A stretch of DNA of 64,000 nucleotides, from contig NZ_SWCO01000011.1 in the NCBI RefSeq assembly GCF_005117025.1, positions 62,001 through 126,000 on the forward strand, in the 5' to 3' direction. This DNA is from Alteromonas portus (GTDB taxonomy: Bacteria > Pseudomonadota > Gammaproteobacteria > Enterobacterales > Alteromonadaceae). The notes under the pieces were generated by a model. That model did no database searches, was not told where the DNA came from, and was given only the letters and a program-made list of their open reading frames with translations. The position numbers and the translations under genes are program-made. This document shows positions 54,878 through 64,000 of the stretch, piece after piece; position 1 is the first letter of the stretch; each line of letters begins with the position of its first letter.

Positions 54878-57544
54878 TTAGAATATTTCTTCTGGCTCTG
54901 GCGCAGTAGTCTTGTCCTGCGTGGCGGGATCTAACACTTCGTCATCGCGAACGTAAGTCGTTGGTTCCGTACCTTGCAGGAAATATTCGAATAGTGTCGT
55001 ATGGTCCGTACGTCTGGTCAACTTTCCACTGGTACGATCAATGCGAACACGTACTATATTCTCTGGTACGGGCATAGGCGTATGCGGTTTATTTTCAAGG
55101 GCATGCTGCATAAATCTTATCCATGCAGGCTCCGCCGCTTTCGCGCCATCTTCAATACCAATCAAAGCGTTACCAATCCAGTTGAACTTCTCAGGGTCCT
55201 TGTTGATCAGGTTTTGGTTACGCGTTGAACGGCCTAATTGACGGCCCATGTTGTCGAACCCAACCCAGGCAGTTGCTACTAAGTCCTTATGGAAGCCACT
55301 AAACCAGGTATCGCGAGAGTCATTTGTAGTACCCGTTTTACCAGCAATATCGGTGCGCTGAAGAATATTTCGGGCACGCCAGCCTGTGCCTAACCAATAG
55401 GTCTTTTTGCTCCAGTTTCCGTTTGCTCTAACAGCCGTTCGCATCATTTCTGCCACTAAGAAAGCGTTTTGAGCAGTAATGACCTGCGGCGCTATTACCT
55501 TTTCCGTGATTTCATCATCACCGTTGATGTCACCAAGTAAAATATCTTGATTTAGTTCAGCGGCAAGTAAAGCTTCAATATCTGCTTCTTCGTCTTCCGG
55601 TAATATTTCCGGGTCGCTTTGATTCTCACAACGATTGCACGCCCAAACTGGGTTCGCTTTCCAAAGCTCATCGCCGTTTTCATCAAGCACTTTGCTGATA
55701 AAATGAGGGTTTACTAAGTAGCCACCGTTCGCAATGACCGACATGCCCCGTACCACTTCAAGTGGCGTATGTGAGCTGGACCCAAGGGACACAGTTTCAT
55801 CAAGCGGAATATCGTCTTTATTAAATCCAAAGCGCGTTAGATAATCAGCCGTTTCTCTAAGACCGACACCACGGAGTAATCGAACCGATACTACGTTTTT
55901 CGATTTACCAAGGGCTTTACGCATTCTGATTGGACCGTCGTATTCAGCCGGCGAGTTTTGGGGGCGCCACGCTACACCTGTAGCCGCGTTCCATTGGTTA
56001 ATAGGCGCGTCGTTTATAATAGAAGCAAGGGTGTAACCACTGTCTAACGCTGCTGAATAAACGAAAGGTTTAATGTTTGACCCCACTTGGCGCTTAGCCT
56101 GCGTTGCCCGGTTAAACTGGCTTTGATAGAAGCTATAGCCACCAACAACCGCTTCAACCGCACCGTTTTTCGGGTTAAGTGCGATAAAGGCTCCGCTTAC
56201 CTCGGGAATTTGCGAAATACGCCACTGCCCTTCTTGCTGCCTAATGTAAATAACCGCACCTTCTTGGGTTACATCTGACGCGGTTTTAGGGTCACTGCCC
56301 TGTCTAAAATCCGTAATGTAACGTCTCGCCCAGTCCAAGCCATCCCACTCTACCGTAATAGTTCTTCCATCAACGGCAAGCACATCGATTGACTGTTCAT
56401 TTACCTTTGTTACCACAGAAGGCAGTAGAGGCTTAATGTGAGGGATTTCTTCTAGTACTCGAATAAGTGACTCGTCATCCCATTCTTCTCGCGTTGTTTT
56501 ATTACTTACGTCAAAGCTTAGCGAAAGCTGGGGAATTACGTCATCTTTGCCTTCTTGCTTTGGAATATCCCATAGGTACCCCAACGCCCCTTTATAACCA
56601 TGACGTTCATCGTAATCGTGAAGGTTTCTCACTACCGCTCGTTGTGCGGCTAATTGAAGGTCAGACGTTGCTGTTGCGAATACTTGATAGCCTCCAGTTT
56701 CTGCTTCTTCTTTGCCATAAATTTCGACCATTTCGTTGTAAATGGTGTCAGCCAAATAGGGCGCATCAACTTCAATTTCGGCGCCGTGCTTTTTGGCCGT
56801 AACTGGCGCATTGGCAGCTTCATCAAACTGTGCTTTAGTAATGTATTCTTCATCTAACATTCGAAGCAGCACAACACGTCGGCGCTCTACAGAACGCTGT
56901 GGCCCGCTGATTGGGTTAAGCACTGAAGGTGCTTTTGGAAGACCTGCGATAGTAGCAATTTGGGCTAAAGAAAGCTCATTAAGCGGTTTACCATAATACA
57001 CCTGAGCCGCCGCACCGAAACCAAACGCTCTATGGCCTAACTCAATCTTATTTAGGTACAGCTCCAAAATTTCTTGTTTAGAAAGCTCTTGTTCCATATG
57101 TAGGGCAATGAAGATTTCTTTTATCTTACGAATGTAGGTTTTTTCACGGCTAAGAAAGAACCCTCTTGCAAGCTGCATGGTTAAAGTACTTGCACCCTGA
57201 CGCTTCTCGCCCGTTAGAACTAAACTGACTGCGGCACGCATAATACCGATAGGGTCGATACCGTGATGTTCGTAGAAGCGGCTGTCTTCGGTTGCGAGTA
57301 TGGCATCGATTAATTCTTGCGGAACTTCCTCAAGTTTTACCGGGATCCGCCGTTTAACTCCATACTGCGAAATAAGTTTTCCGTCTTTGGTGTATATCTG
57401 CATAGGGGTTTGCAGCCTTACATCCTTAAGTACAGTAACACTTGGTAGGTCAGGTTTGATATAAAAGTAAATACCTACCAGTGCTGCAAAACCGAGAAGG
57501 CCTGATAGAAAACTAAATAAAATAAGTGGTTTAATGTACTTCAC
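54878..57544 (-). CDS. mrcA: Bifunctional penicillin-binding protein 1A
   Basis: 888 residues. Membrane anchor (about 7-32), GT51 glycosyltransferase domain with EDSRFYEHHGIDPIGIMRA and GASTLTMQLARGFFLS, then a transpeptidase domain with SNIK (serine nucleophile motif), SKN and KTGT motifs. Synthesises and cross-links peptidoglycan at the inner membrane. The start is uncertain: GTG at 57544 (MKYIKPLILF) or TTG at 57559. Divergent from pilMNOPQ, the conserved gammaproteobacterial arrangement. C-terminal acidic tail. Confidence 0.95.
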   Translation of the reverse strand: MKYIKPLILFSFLSGLLGFAALVGIYFYIKPDLPSVTVLKDVRLQTPMQIYTKDGKLISQYGVKRRIPVKLEEVPQELIDAILATEDSRFYEHHGIDPIGIMRAAVSLVLTGEKRQGASTLTMQLARGFFLSREKTYIRKIKEIFIALHMEQELSKQEILELYLNKIELGHRAFGFGAAAQVYYGKPLNELSLAQIATIAGLPKAPSVLNPISGPQRSVERRRVVLLRMLDEEYITKAQFDEAANAPVTAKKHGAEIEVDAPYLADTIYNEMVEIYGKEEAETGGYQVFATATSDLQLAAQRAVVRNLHDYDERHGYKGALGYLWDIPKQEGKDDVIPQLSLSFDVSNKTTREEWDDESLIRVLEEIPHIKPLLPSVVTKVNEQSIDVLAVDGRTITVEWDGLDWARRYITDFRQGSDPKTASDVTQEGAVIYIRQQEGQWRISQIPEVSGAFIALNPKNGAVEAVVGGYSFYQSQFNRATQAKRQVGSNIKPFVYSAALDSGYTLASIINDAPINQWNAATGVAWRPQNSPAEYDGPIRMRKALGKSKNVVSVRLLRGVGLRETADYLTRFGFNKDDIPLDETVSLGSSSHTPLEVVRGMSVIANGGYLVNPHFISKVLDENGDELWKANPVWACNRCENQSDPEILPEDEEADIEALLAAELNQDILLGDINGDDEITEKVIAPQVITAQNAFLVAEMMRTAVRANGNWSKKTYWLGTGWRARNILQRTDIAGKTGTTNDSRDTWFSGFHKDLVATAWVGFDNMGRQLGRSTRNQNLINKDPEKFNWIGNALIGIEDGAKAAEPAWIRFMQHALENKPHTPMPVPENIVRVRIDRTSGKLTRRTDHTTLFEYFLQGTEPTTYVRDDEVLDPATQDKTTAPEPEEIF

Positions 57545-57680
57545 TGTAACGGATACCAAGACATTTTGTTGAAATGACGTATATTCTATACGTATGTGTT
57601 ATCTGTAGAACCATACGCACAATACTAATAGAGTAATATTGTACTTTAGAGCAACTACCTTTGAAACTGGACACTTGCAC

Positions 57681-58748
57681 ATGAAATCGCTGTTCAAAAA
57701 AAAGCTGCCGCCCATTGTGGGCTTAGACATAGGCACGCGTCAAATAAAAGCGGTATGGCTAGAACAATCAAAAGACGGGTTCGTCCTTCAAGGGTATGCC
57801 TGCGAGCCCATTACTAAGATCGCTTTTTCAGAGCGAGATATCAAAGATTACGAATCGGTCAGCATCGCGCTTAAAAAAATTCGCAAATCTTTGAAGACAA
57901 AATTAAAGTTAGCGAATGTTGCGGTGGCAGGTACGTCGGTAATTAGTAAAATTGTATACATGGATCCTGAGCAAAACGATTACGATCTTGAAAATCAAAT
58001 TGAGATAGAGGCAGACAGTCTGATCCCCTATCCACTTGAAGAAGTTTATTTAGATTTTGAAGAAATGGGCCCAAGTACAACGCATACCGGCAAAGTAAAC
58101 GTATTGCTGACCGCCGCTCACAAAGATTTAGTAGATAGTCGCCTTCTACTGACAAGAGAAGCCAATTTCGAGCCTAAAATTGTTGATATGGAAAATTACG
58201 CTATTGGTAATGCGTTAGACTTCTTTCATGCCCCTCAAGAGGAAGATGAGCCGCTTTGCTGTATTAATGTCGGTGCCTCATTACTTCAGATATGCGTGAT
58301 TAGAAATGGTGACGTGATTTACACCAAAGAGCATGCATTTGGGCTTAACCAATTAATCAATGATATCAGCGCCATTCATATGGTAGAACGAGAGGTGGCA
58401 GAGCGCCAGTTATTAGATGGGACACTTTCAGGCAATTGGGTAGAAGACACCCTCCCCATTTTTGCGGCTAACCTTCAACAGAACATCAATCGCGCACTTC
58501 AGATGTATATGAGTACTCTGCATGCAGAGCGACCAAAGAAGATTCTGTTAAGTGGTGGCGCAGCGACTATTGAACCATTGGTAGACATTCTGAAACAAGA
58601 CTTAGGCCTTGAAGTGGATTGCTTTAACCCGTTTAGCAATATGACAATAAATCCAAAACTAGATACCACTCGACTTAACAAAATTGCGCCGCAGTTAGCG
58701 ATTGCTGCAGGTCTGGCGAGCCGGAGTTTTACGCCATGGCACATGTAA
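57681..58748 (+). CDS. pilM: Type IV pilus assembly protein PilM
   Basis: 355-residue cytoplasmic actin-like ATPase-fold protein that recruits PilN to the alignment complex. IVGLDIGTRQIKAVWL forms the phosphate-1 segment, CCINVGASLLQICV the second, and LLSGGAATIEPLVD the adenosine segment. The ATG at 57681 is chosen by homology; the frame is open 14 codons upstream. Its last 13 bases overlap the pilN start. Confidence 0.95.
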   Translation: MKSLFKKKLPPIVGLDIGTRQIKAVWLEQSKDGFVLQGYACEPITKIAFSERDIKDYESVSIALKKIRKSLKTKLKLANVAVAGTSVISKIVYMDPEQNDYDLENQIEIEADSLIPYPLEEVYLDFEEMGPSTTHTGKVNVLLTAAHKDLVDSRLLLTREANFEPKIVDMENYAIGNALDFFHAPQEEDEPLCCINVGASLLQICVIRNGDVIYTKEHAFGLNQLINDISAIHMVEREVAERQLLDGTLSGNWVEDTLPIFAANLQQNINRALQMYMSTLHAERPKKILLSGGAATIEPLVDILKQDLGLEVDCFNPFSNMTINPKLDTTRLNKIAPQLAIAAGLASRSFTPWHM

Positions 58749-59314
58749 ATTTACTGCCCTGGCGAGAAAAACAGCGCCAACATCAAAAACAACAGTACTT
58801 AGCTGGACTAGTTGCCGTAGCGGCTATTGTGGGACTCATTTTTTGGTTTATTGGGCAAGCGATTGACCAGCAGATAAATAATCAAAATTCACGTAACCAG
58901 TACCTTGAACGTGAAATTGCCGTTCTTGACTCACAAATTGGTGAAATAAAAAAAGTTAAAGACAAAAAGAACGCTGTAGAGCAACGTATGGCCTTAATTG
59001 AGCAACTTCAGGCCAGCCGAAACGTAGCACCTATCGTGTTTGATGAGTTAGCCAAACTGGTCCCTCAAGGCGTCGCTTTTGAGTCAATGACTAGAAGCAA
59101 TAACAGCATCAAAATAGAAGGGATAAGCGATTCAAACAACCGGTTATCAGACTTTATGCGAGCCTTGGATAACTCTAAAGTATTCGTAGGCGCAGAGCTT
59201 TCTACTATAAAATCTGACAGCAGTGCGGCAAGAGCAATCAGTAACTTTACCCTTACGTTTTCGATAAACCCGAATGTTGCTCCCCTAGAAAGTACAAGTA
59301 GTGAGGCGCAATAA
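58736..59314 (+). CDS. pilN: Type IV pilus assembly protein PilN
   Basis: 192-residue inner-membrane protein. The conserved VNLLPWREKQRQ motif at the N-terminus docks into PilM. One membrane helix (about 22-42), a coiled coil (about 45-95) and a periplasmic ferredoxin-like domain follow. The start overlaps pilM, showing translational coupling. Confidence 0.95.
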   Translation: MAHVNLLPWREKQRQHQKQQYLAGLVAVAAIVGLIFWFIGQAIDQQINNQNSRNQYLEREIAVLDSQIGEIKKVKDKKNAVEQRMALIEQLQASRNVAPIVFDELAKLVPQGVAFESMTRSNNSIKIEGISDSNNRLSDFMRALDNSKVFVGAELSTIKSDSSAARAISNFTLTFSINPNVAPLESTSSEAQ

Positions 59315-59316
59315 TT

Positions 59317-59928
59317 ATGAAGTTTGACGTTTCGAAACTTAAAGAATTAAACGAGCTCGATTTTGAACAAATAGCAATCTGGCCGAATGAAGTGCGTATT
59401 GTCGTTGCAGCATTCGTTGCAATTTTAGTAGGCGCGCTGAGCTACTATATGTTGATAAGCCCAAAACTCCCTATAAGAGATGCTGCTGAGTTAAAAGAAC
59501 AAGAGCTAAAGCTGCAGTTTGAAGCGAAGTATCGTATCGCGGCGAATTTAGAGGCCTATGAGGCGCAGCTAGCGAAAATTAAGGAAGACTTTTCTTCCAT
59601 GCTTAAGAGCTTACCCACGAGTAACGAGACACCAGGTTTACTTGACGACATCACCTACGTTGGTACGTCGGCAGGCCTGACATTTGAACTGCTCAATTGG
59701 CAACAAGAAGTACCAAAAGAATTCTATACTGAGCTCCCTATCGAAATGGAAGTCAGTGGCGGATACCACAACTTCGGCGAGTTTGTATCTAAAGTTGCAG
59801 ACTTACCTCGTATTGTTACGCTTCACGACTTTGATATTAAACGTGAAGTAGGCGGCCTATCTCTTAAACTTCAAGCTAAAACCTATCGCTCTGAAAACTC
59901 CTCTGATTTTGAAGGAGATGAGCAATGA
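59317..59928 (+). CDS. pilO: Type IV pilus assembly protein PilO
   Basis: 203 residues. Short cytoplasmic start (DVSKLKELNELDFEQIAIWP), a membrane helix (about 30-50), a coiled coil with LKEQELKLQFEAKYRIAANLEAYEAQL and a ferredoxin-like periplasmic domain including YHNFGEFVSKVADLPRIVTLHDF, the PilO signature. It pairs with PilN. It overlaps pilP by 4 bases. Confidence 0.95.
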   Translation: MKFDVSKLKELNELDFEQIAIWPNEVRIVVAAFVAILVGALSYYMLISPKLPIRDAAELKEQELKLQFEAKYRIAANLEAYEAQLAKIKEDFSSMLKSLPTSNETPGLLDDITYVGTSAGLTFELLNWQQEVPKEFYTELPIEMEVSGGYHNFGEFVSKVADLPRIVTLHDFDIKREVGGLSLKLQAKTYRSENSSDFEGDEQ

Positions 59929-60452
59929 TCCGTTCACTTATCGCTCTTTTGACCTTAGTACTCATCGCGGGCTGCTCGCCAAAACTGAATGACCTTCAAG
60001 CCTACACACAAAGTGTGAAAGAACGCGCGCAGCCTCAAATTGAGCCCTATCCAGAATTTAAAAGTCACCCGCCATTTAGCTATACATCAAGCGCGTTGAG
60101 AAGCCCATTTGACCGCTTGCGCAACGATGCAGCGCCAGTAGTTAAAGCACGCGTGGAAAACTGTCTACAACCTAACTTTCAACGTCCAAAAGAAGCATTG
60201 GAGGCTTATGGCGTAGATGCCCTCGCACTTGCCGGCAATTTTGCCGTTAAAGGAGTGAAGTGGGCATTATTAAAAAGCAACGATGGCGCTCTACATAAAG
60301 CTAAAGTAGGGAGTCGTATCGGATTGTTTTATGGCAAAATTATGCAAATTGGCACCGACTCAATTACTATTGAACAATTGTTACCTGATGGTGCAGGCTG
60401 CTGGCAAAGGAAAACAACAACAATGACTACAGCATCGAAGGCGGGAGAGTAA
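59925..60452 (+). CDS. pilP: Type IV pilus lipoprotein PilP
   Basis: 175 residues. Lipobox LIAGC (Cys-17), a flexible linker, and a beta domain with LQAYGVDALALAGNF-like block (ALEAYGVDALALAGNFAVKG) and VGSRIGLFYGKIMQIGTDSITIEQLLPDG. It links PilNO to the PilQ secretin. Overlaps pilO and precedes pilQ by 2 bases. Confidence 0.95.
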   Translation: MIRSLIALLTLVLIAGCSPKLNDLQAYTQSVKERAQPQIEPYPEFKSHPPFSYTSSALRSPFDRLRNDAAPVVKARVENCLQPNFQRPKEALEAYGVDALALAGNFAVKGVKWALLKSNDGALHKAKVGSRIGLFYGKIMQIGTDSITIEQLLPDGAGCWQRKTTTMTTASKAGE

Positions 60453-60454
60453 GC

Positions 60455-62230
60455 ATGGCCGAACGATACATTTTCAATAAATCTCTCAATCGTAGAGCGC
60501 CTAAATGGTATTGGCTGGCCTTCGCTGTCGCTGCAATATTTTCGTTTACTTTTTTAATTTCTCACCCTGTTAAAGCACAGGAGCCATTACTGGTAGATCC
60601 TAACGCTAAGCGAAACGAAACGGCGCCCACGACTACCATTACGAACATAGACTTTACCCAAGCTGCAAATAGCACTGCGGTTACCCTAGTAGAATTTGTA
60701 GGCACAGCACCAAAGGTGCAACTTATTGAATCTCAAGGCAAGGTAACACTTACGCTTACGAACACAGCATTAGCTGAAGATCAGCTAGTAGAACTATCCG
60801 TGGCTGATTTCGGCACTATCGTTTCAACCATAGAAACCTTTGAAGACAACAGCGACGCTCGTATTGAGATAAATTACTCGGGTCAAGTTACGGTAAAGAA
60901 CACGGTGAAAGATAGTGTTTTACGCGTAGCAATCTCGCCAATGGACAGCGAACAACAAGAAGCCCTTGAGGCAGAGAAAAAATACACTGGCGACCCCATA
61001 TCTTTAGACTTTCAAGACGTACCAGTAAGGCAAGTTCTACAAATTATTGCGCAAGTAAATGGCTTTAACCTTGTAACGACTGACACCGTTTCAGGTAATG
61101 TCACTATTAGTTTGTCTGGCGTTCCCTGGGACCAAGCCTTAGATATGATTTTGCGCGTCAAAGGATTAGACAAGCGTTTAGAGGGCAATATCTTGTTAAT
61201 TGCGCCGGCAGAAGAATTGTCTGCTCGTGAAACTCAAGCGTTACAATCTAAAAAACAAGTGTCAGATTTAGCCCCTCTGCATACAGTAAATATTTCTGTT
61301 AACTACGCTAAAGCTTCTGCATTAGCCACTATTTTGAAATCTACCGAAGGCGGTATTCTTTCCGAGCGTGGCGGCGTTACCGTGGACGAACGAACCAATA
61401 CATTACTTATTCGCGATACCTTAGCGTCTATTGATGAAGCAAGAAAAACCATCAACGCGCTAGATATTCCAGTTAAACAGGTGCTGATTGAAAGCCGCAT
61501 GGTCACAGTACTTGACGATGTTGACGAGCAGTTAGGCGTGCGCTGGGGGTTTAGCGACCGCCAGGATGATAACGGCGTATCAGGCACCATCGAAGGGGCA
61601 GATACCATTGCCGGAGGCGTAGTACCGAGTATTGATAATCGTCTTAATGTGAACCTTCCAGTAACCAGCGCTGCGGGAAGCATCGGCTTTCAGATTGCAA
61701 GCTTAGTAGACGGCACTATTTTAGACCTTGAACTTTCTGCGTTGGAATCGGAAAACAAGGGTGAAATCATTGCAAGCCCTCGTATTACCGTCGCCAATCA
61801 GCACGAAGCTTACATTGAACAAGGTACAGAAATTCCTTACGTTCAAGCAACGTCGAGCGGTGCAACGTCGGTAGAGTTCAAAAAAGCGGTACTATCGCTT
61901 AAAGTTACTCCCCATATAACGCCAGACAATCGCATTATTTTGGATTTGGTTGTAACCCAAGACACCCGCGGCGAAACCGTTGCTACGTCTACCGGTGATG
62001 CCGTCGCTATCGATACTCAAGAAATTAAAACGCAGGTACTGGTAGAAAATGGCGAAACGATTGTTCTTGGTGGAATTTTCCAACAAACCAGTTCTGATGG
62101 TGTTTCGAAGGTACCTTTGTTTGGTGATTTACCATTTGTGGGCGCTTTATTCAGAAATACGTCACAGCTTCAGCAGAAGCGAGAACTACTCATTTTTGTT
62201 ACACCTAAAATTGTAACTGAACGTCCGTAA
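60455..62230 (+). CDS. pilQ: Type IV pilus secretin PilQ
   Basis: 591-residue outer-membrane secretin. Signal/membrane segment (about 20-42), one AMIN-like beta domain (about 60-165), an STN/N0 domain (ISLDFQDVPVRQVLQIIAQVNGFNLVTT), an N1 domain with VDERTNTLLIRDT, and the secretin core with VLIESRMVTV, IIASPRITVANQHEAYIEQGTEIPY and VLGGIFQQ. It is shorter than Pseudomonas PilQ (about 714), apparently with one AMIN domain and not two. Confidence 0.95.
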   Translation: MAERYIFNKSLNRRAPKWYWLAFAVAAIFSFTFLISHPVKAQEPLLVDPNAKRNETAPTTTITNIDFTQAANSTAVTLVEFVGTAPKVQLIESQGKVTLTLTNTALAEDQLVELSVADFGTIVSTIETFEDNSDARIEINYSGQVTVKNTVKDSVLRVAISPMDSEQQEALEAEKKYTGDPISLDFQDVPVRQVLQIIAQVNGFNLVTTDTVSGNVTISLSGVPWDQALDMILRVKGLDKRLEGNILLIAPAEELSARETQALQSKKQVSDLAPLHTVNISVNYAKASALATILKSTEGGILSERGGVTVDERTNTLLIRDTLASIDEARKTINALDIPVKQVLIESRMVTVLDDVDEQLGVRWGFSDRQDDNGVSGTIEGADTIAGGVVPSIDNRLNVNLPVTSAAGSIGFQIASLVDGTILDLELSALESENKGEIIASPRITVANQHEAYIEQGTEIPYVQATSSGATSVEFKKAVLSLKVTPHITPDNRIILDLVVTQDTRGETVATSTGDAVAIDTQEIKTQVLVENGETIVLGGIFQQTSSDGVSKVPLFGDLPFVGALFRNTSQLQQKRELLIFVTPKIVTERP

Positions 62231-62244
62231 GCACAGTTCTTCTT

Positions 62245-62275
62245 AAAAAAATGTGCATCTTGAATGCGCTTTTTT
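62245..62275 (+). terminator. Intrinsic terminator after pilQ
   Basis: A7-tract, GTGCAT / ATGCGC stem with one G-U, T6. Separates pilQ from the aroK promoter. Confidence 0.65.
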
Positions 62276-62336
62276 GTTTTAAGACCCTTTTTTGTAACTA
62301 AATTTACAGGTATGCGCTATTTGTTAGTAACAAAAC

Positions 62337-62366
62337 TTGCATCGCCTTGCATGAAACTGAGATAAT
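62337..62366 (+). promoter_or_regulatory. Candidate promoter of aroKB
   Basis: TTGCAT, 18-bp spacer, GATAAT, then a CCCCGCC discriminator. It gives a leader of about 125 nt before aroK. Confidence 0.55.
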
Positions 62367-62498
62367 CCCCGCCTCGAAATTTAAGCGAGGTTAAAGGAGT
62401 GGTGCTTATTGGACACTAAATAGGCACGAGTCAATGGGTAGGCTGGTAAGGCAACAGTGCACTGCCCCTAACATGATTAAGTTGTGATATAAGCAAAT

Positions 62499-63014
62499 AT
62501 GGCTGAAAAACGTAATATCTTTTTAGTTGGCCCAATGGGTGCTGGCAAAAGTACTATCGGTAGACATCTGGCAGACGAACTTCACCTAGACTTTTTTGAT
62601 TCGGATCAGGAAATTGAGCGCCGCACGGGTGCAGACATTGCCTGGATCTTCGACCTTGAAGGCGAAGATGGATTCCGTAAACGCGAAGAGACCGTCATTA
62701 ACGATTTGACAGATAAGCAAGGTATTGTACTTGCCACTGGCGGCGGTTCTATTGTAACCAAGGCTGTGCGTAATCGTTTATCTGCCCGCGGCATTGTTGT
62801 TTACCTACAAACGACAATCGATAAGCAAGTTGCCCGTACACAACGCGACAAACGTCGTCCTTTGCTACAAAACGAAGATCCTGAACAAGTACTTCGCGAT
62901 CTTGCAGAAATGCGCAACCCGCTTTATGAAGAAGTAGCTGATTACATAGTTGATACAGACGACCAAAGTGCACGTGCTGTAGCAAATCAAATAATCAGTA
63001 AAATCGGTTTATAA
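62499..63014 (+). CDS. aroK: Shikimate kinase I
   Basis: 171 residues. P-loop [15 protein letters not shown], shikimate-binding [19 protein letters not shown] and the lid region RDKRRPLLQ. Phosphorylates shikimate in aromatic amino-acid synthesis. Lies between pilQ and aroB, as in most gammaproteobacteria. Confidence 0.97.
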   Translation: MAEKRNIFLVGPMGAGKSTIGRHLADELHLDFFDSDQEIERRTGADIAWIFDLEGEDGFRKREETVINDLTDKQGIVLATGGGSIVTKAVRNRLSARGIVVYLQTTIDKQVARTQRDKRRPLLQNEDPEQVLRDLAEMRNPLYEEVADYIVDTDDQSARAVANQIISKIGL

Positions 63015-63045
63015 ATTAAAAAATGTAATAGGAGGTGCTACGCCA

Positions 63046-64000
63046 ATGTCAACCTTAACTGTGGAACTTGGAGAACGTAGCTATCCTATACAGATAGAGG
63101 CTGGGCTGCTTTCGCAACCTGGCCTTTTTAGTGCCTATATTAAAGGCCCGCTTGCTGTCATTGTTACTAACGAAACCGTTGCACCGCTTTACTTAGAAAC
63201 GGCAAAAGCAGCGTGTGGTGACGTTCATGTTGAAACCATCATTCTGCCAGACGGCGAGCAATATAAGAATTTAGAACAATTCGAAGTGGTTATGACCCGT
63301 CTTCTTGAGCTTAACGCAGCAAGAGATACTACGCTTATCGCACTTGGCGGTGGGGTAATTGGCGACCTAACAGGTTTTGTGGCAGCTACGTACCAGCGCG
63401 GCGTACCTTTCATTCAAGTGCCTACAACGTTGCTTTCTCAAGTAGACTCATCGGTAGGCGGAAAAACAGCGGTAAACCACCCTCTAGGTAAAAACATGAT
63501 TGGTGCTTTCTACCAACCTGTTTACGTTGCTATCGATACCGACTCGCTGGCAACACTACCCCCAAGAGAATTCGCAGCCGGTATGGCAGAGGTTATTAAA
63601 TACGGCATTATTTACGACGCCCCGTTTTTCAAGTGGCTCGAAGATAACGTAGATGCACTTACGTCACTTGATACTGAAATCCTTACTTACGCCATTTCCC
63701 GCTGCTGCGAAATAAAAGCAGACGTTGTTGCGAAAGATGAACGGGAAGGTGGCTTACGCGCCATTCTTAATCTTGGCCATACCTTTGGTCACGCCATTGA
63801 AGCCGAACAAGGCTATGGTAACTGGCTACACGGCGAAGCGGTAGCCGCTGGTACTATAATTGCTTGTAAAGCTGCTGAAGCATTATCATGGTTTGAAGCG
63901 TCAGAAACACGACGCGTGTCAGCGCTATTTGAAGCCTTTTCACTGCCTATTGCAGGGCCTAGTAGCATGACGAAAGACGACTATGTTAAGCACATGAAAC
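63046..64000 (+). CDS. aroB: 3-dehydroquinate synthase (3' end beyond window)
   Basis: The first 318 codons are present; the gene runs off the right edge. NAD and substrate motifs [61 protein letters not shown] and metal-binding [11 protein letters not shown] and [10 protein letters not shown] are intact. GGAGG site lies before the ATG. Second step of the shikimate pathway. Confidence 0.97.
   Translation, partial: MSTLTVELGERSYPIQIEAGLLSQPGLFSAYIKGPLAVIVTNETVAPLYLETAKAACGDVHVETIILPDGEQYKNLEQFEVVMTRLLELNAARDTTLIALGGGVIGDLTGFVAATYQRGVPFIQVPTTLLSQVDSSVGGKTAVNHPLGKNMIGAFYQPVYVAIDTDSLATLPPREFAAGMAEVIKYGIIYDAPFFKWLEDNVDALTSLDTEILTYAISRCCEIKADVVAKDEREGGLRAILNLGHTFGHAIEAEQGYGNWLHGEAVAAGTIIACKAAEALSWFEASETRRVSALFEAFSLPIAGPSSMTKDDYVKHMK

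Overview
The window is a 64 kb chromosomal segment of a marine gammaproteobacterium of the Alteromonas type (Alteromonadaceae). This rests on moderate GC, dense coding, Alteromonas-like protein sequences, and gene orders shared with Escherichia, Vibrio and Shewanella: tatABC-tatD, ilvIH, yibN-grxC-secB-gpsA divergent from envC/yibQ, cpxRA divergent from cpxP, argCBFGH-argA, and mrcA divergent from pilMNOPQ-aroK-aroB. I see no prophage, integron, CRISPR array or full-length insertion sequence. It reads as core genome with a few accessory islets. || Layout. 1-2.4 kb: Tat export genes and TatD nuclease (minus strand). 2.6-7.3 kb: a putative outer-membrane barrel protein, acetolactate synthase (ilvIH), MaoP and a DUF4442 hotdog protein. 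7.5-12.9 kb: a TPR-sulfotransferase / TonB-dependent receptor pair and a TonB-like protein. 13.0-13.5 kb: two tRNA-Gly(GCC) genes followed by a 120-bp tandem repeat carrying copies of the tRNA 3' end. 13.6-18.0 kb: orn, rsgA, psd, an EamA permease and a glycerophosphodiesterase. 18.2-25.1 kb: MerC, yibQ, envC, rhodanese, grxC, secB, gpsA and trmL. 25.2-29.4 kb: a lipase-like hydrolase and a Cpx envelope-stress system. 29.4-32.5 kb: flgT, flgH and an unknown Thr/Asn-rich protein. 32.5-40.4 kb: mgsA and a complete arginine operon with a long structured leader. 40.6-50.6 kb: an EAL protein, a hydrolase, a TetR-controlled oxidoreductase pair, stress-type small membrane proteins and catalase. 50.7-54.8 kb: a YghU-type GST, a DUF4382 lipoprotein and malic enzyme. 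54.9-64 kb: PBP1a, type IV pilus assembly and shikimate genes; aroB runs off the end. || How the parts work together. ArgC, B, F, G, H and A cover N-acetylglutamate synthesis through argininosuccinate cleavage; argD and argE are elsewhere. The operon has an ArgR-box promoter, a translated 42-codon leader ORF with tandem Arg codons, and an 18-bp-stem intrinsic terminator just before argC, which together suggest attenuation on top of repression. Envelope upkeep is well represented (Tat, EnvC/YibQ, Psd, Cpx, PBP1a, SecB). Several operators can be read directly: a FadR-like site before the DUF4442 gene, a Zur-like palindrome before merC, GTAAA repeats before cpxP, and paired palindromes between the TetR gene and its target. 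|| Most worth a second look: the arg leader, the tRNA-Gly-derived tandem repeats (similar in plan to the E. coli tyrT/rtT repeats), the structured 131-bp element between rsgA and psd, the REP-like element at 50.6 kb, and the operators above. All functional calls come from reading the sequence and knowledge of the families; no database search was run.
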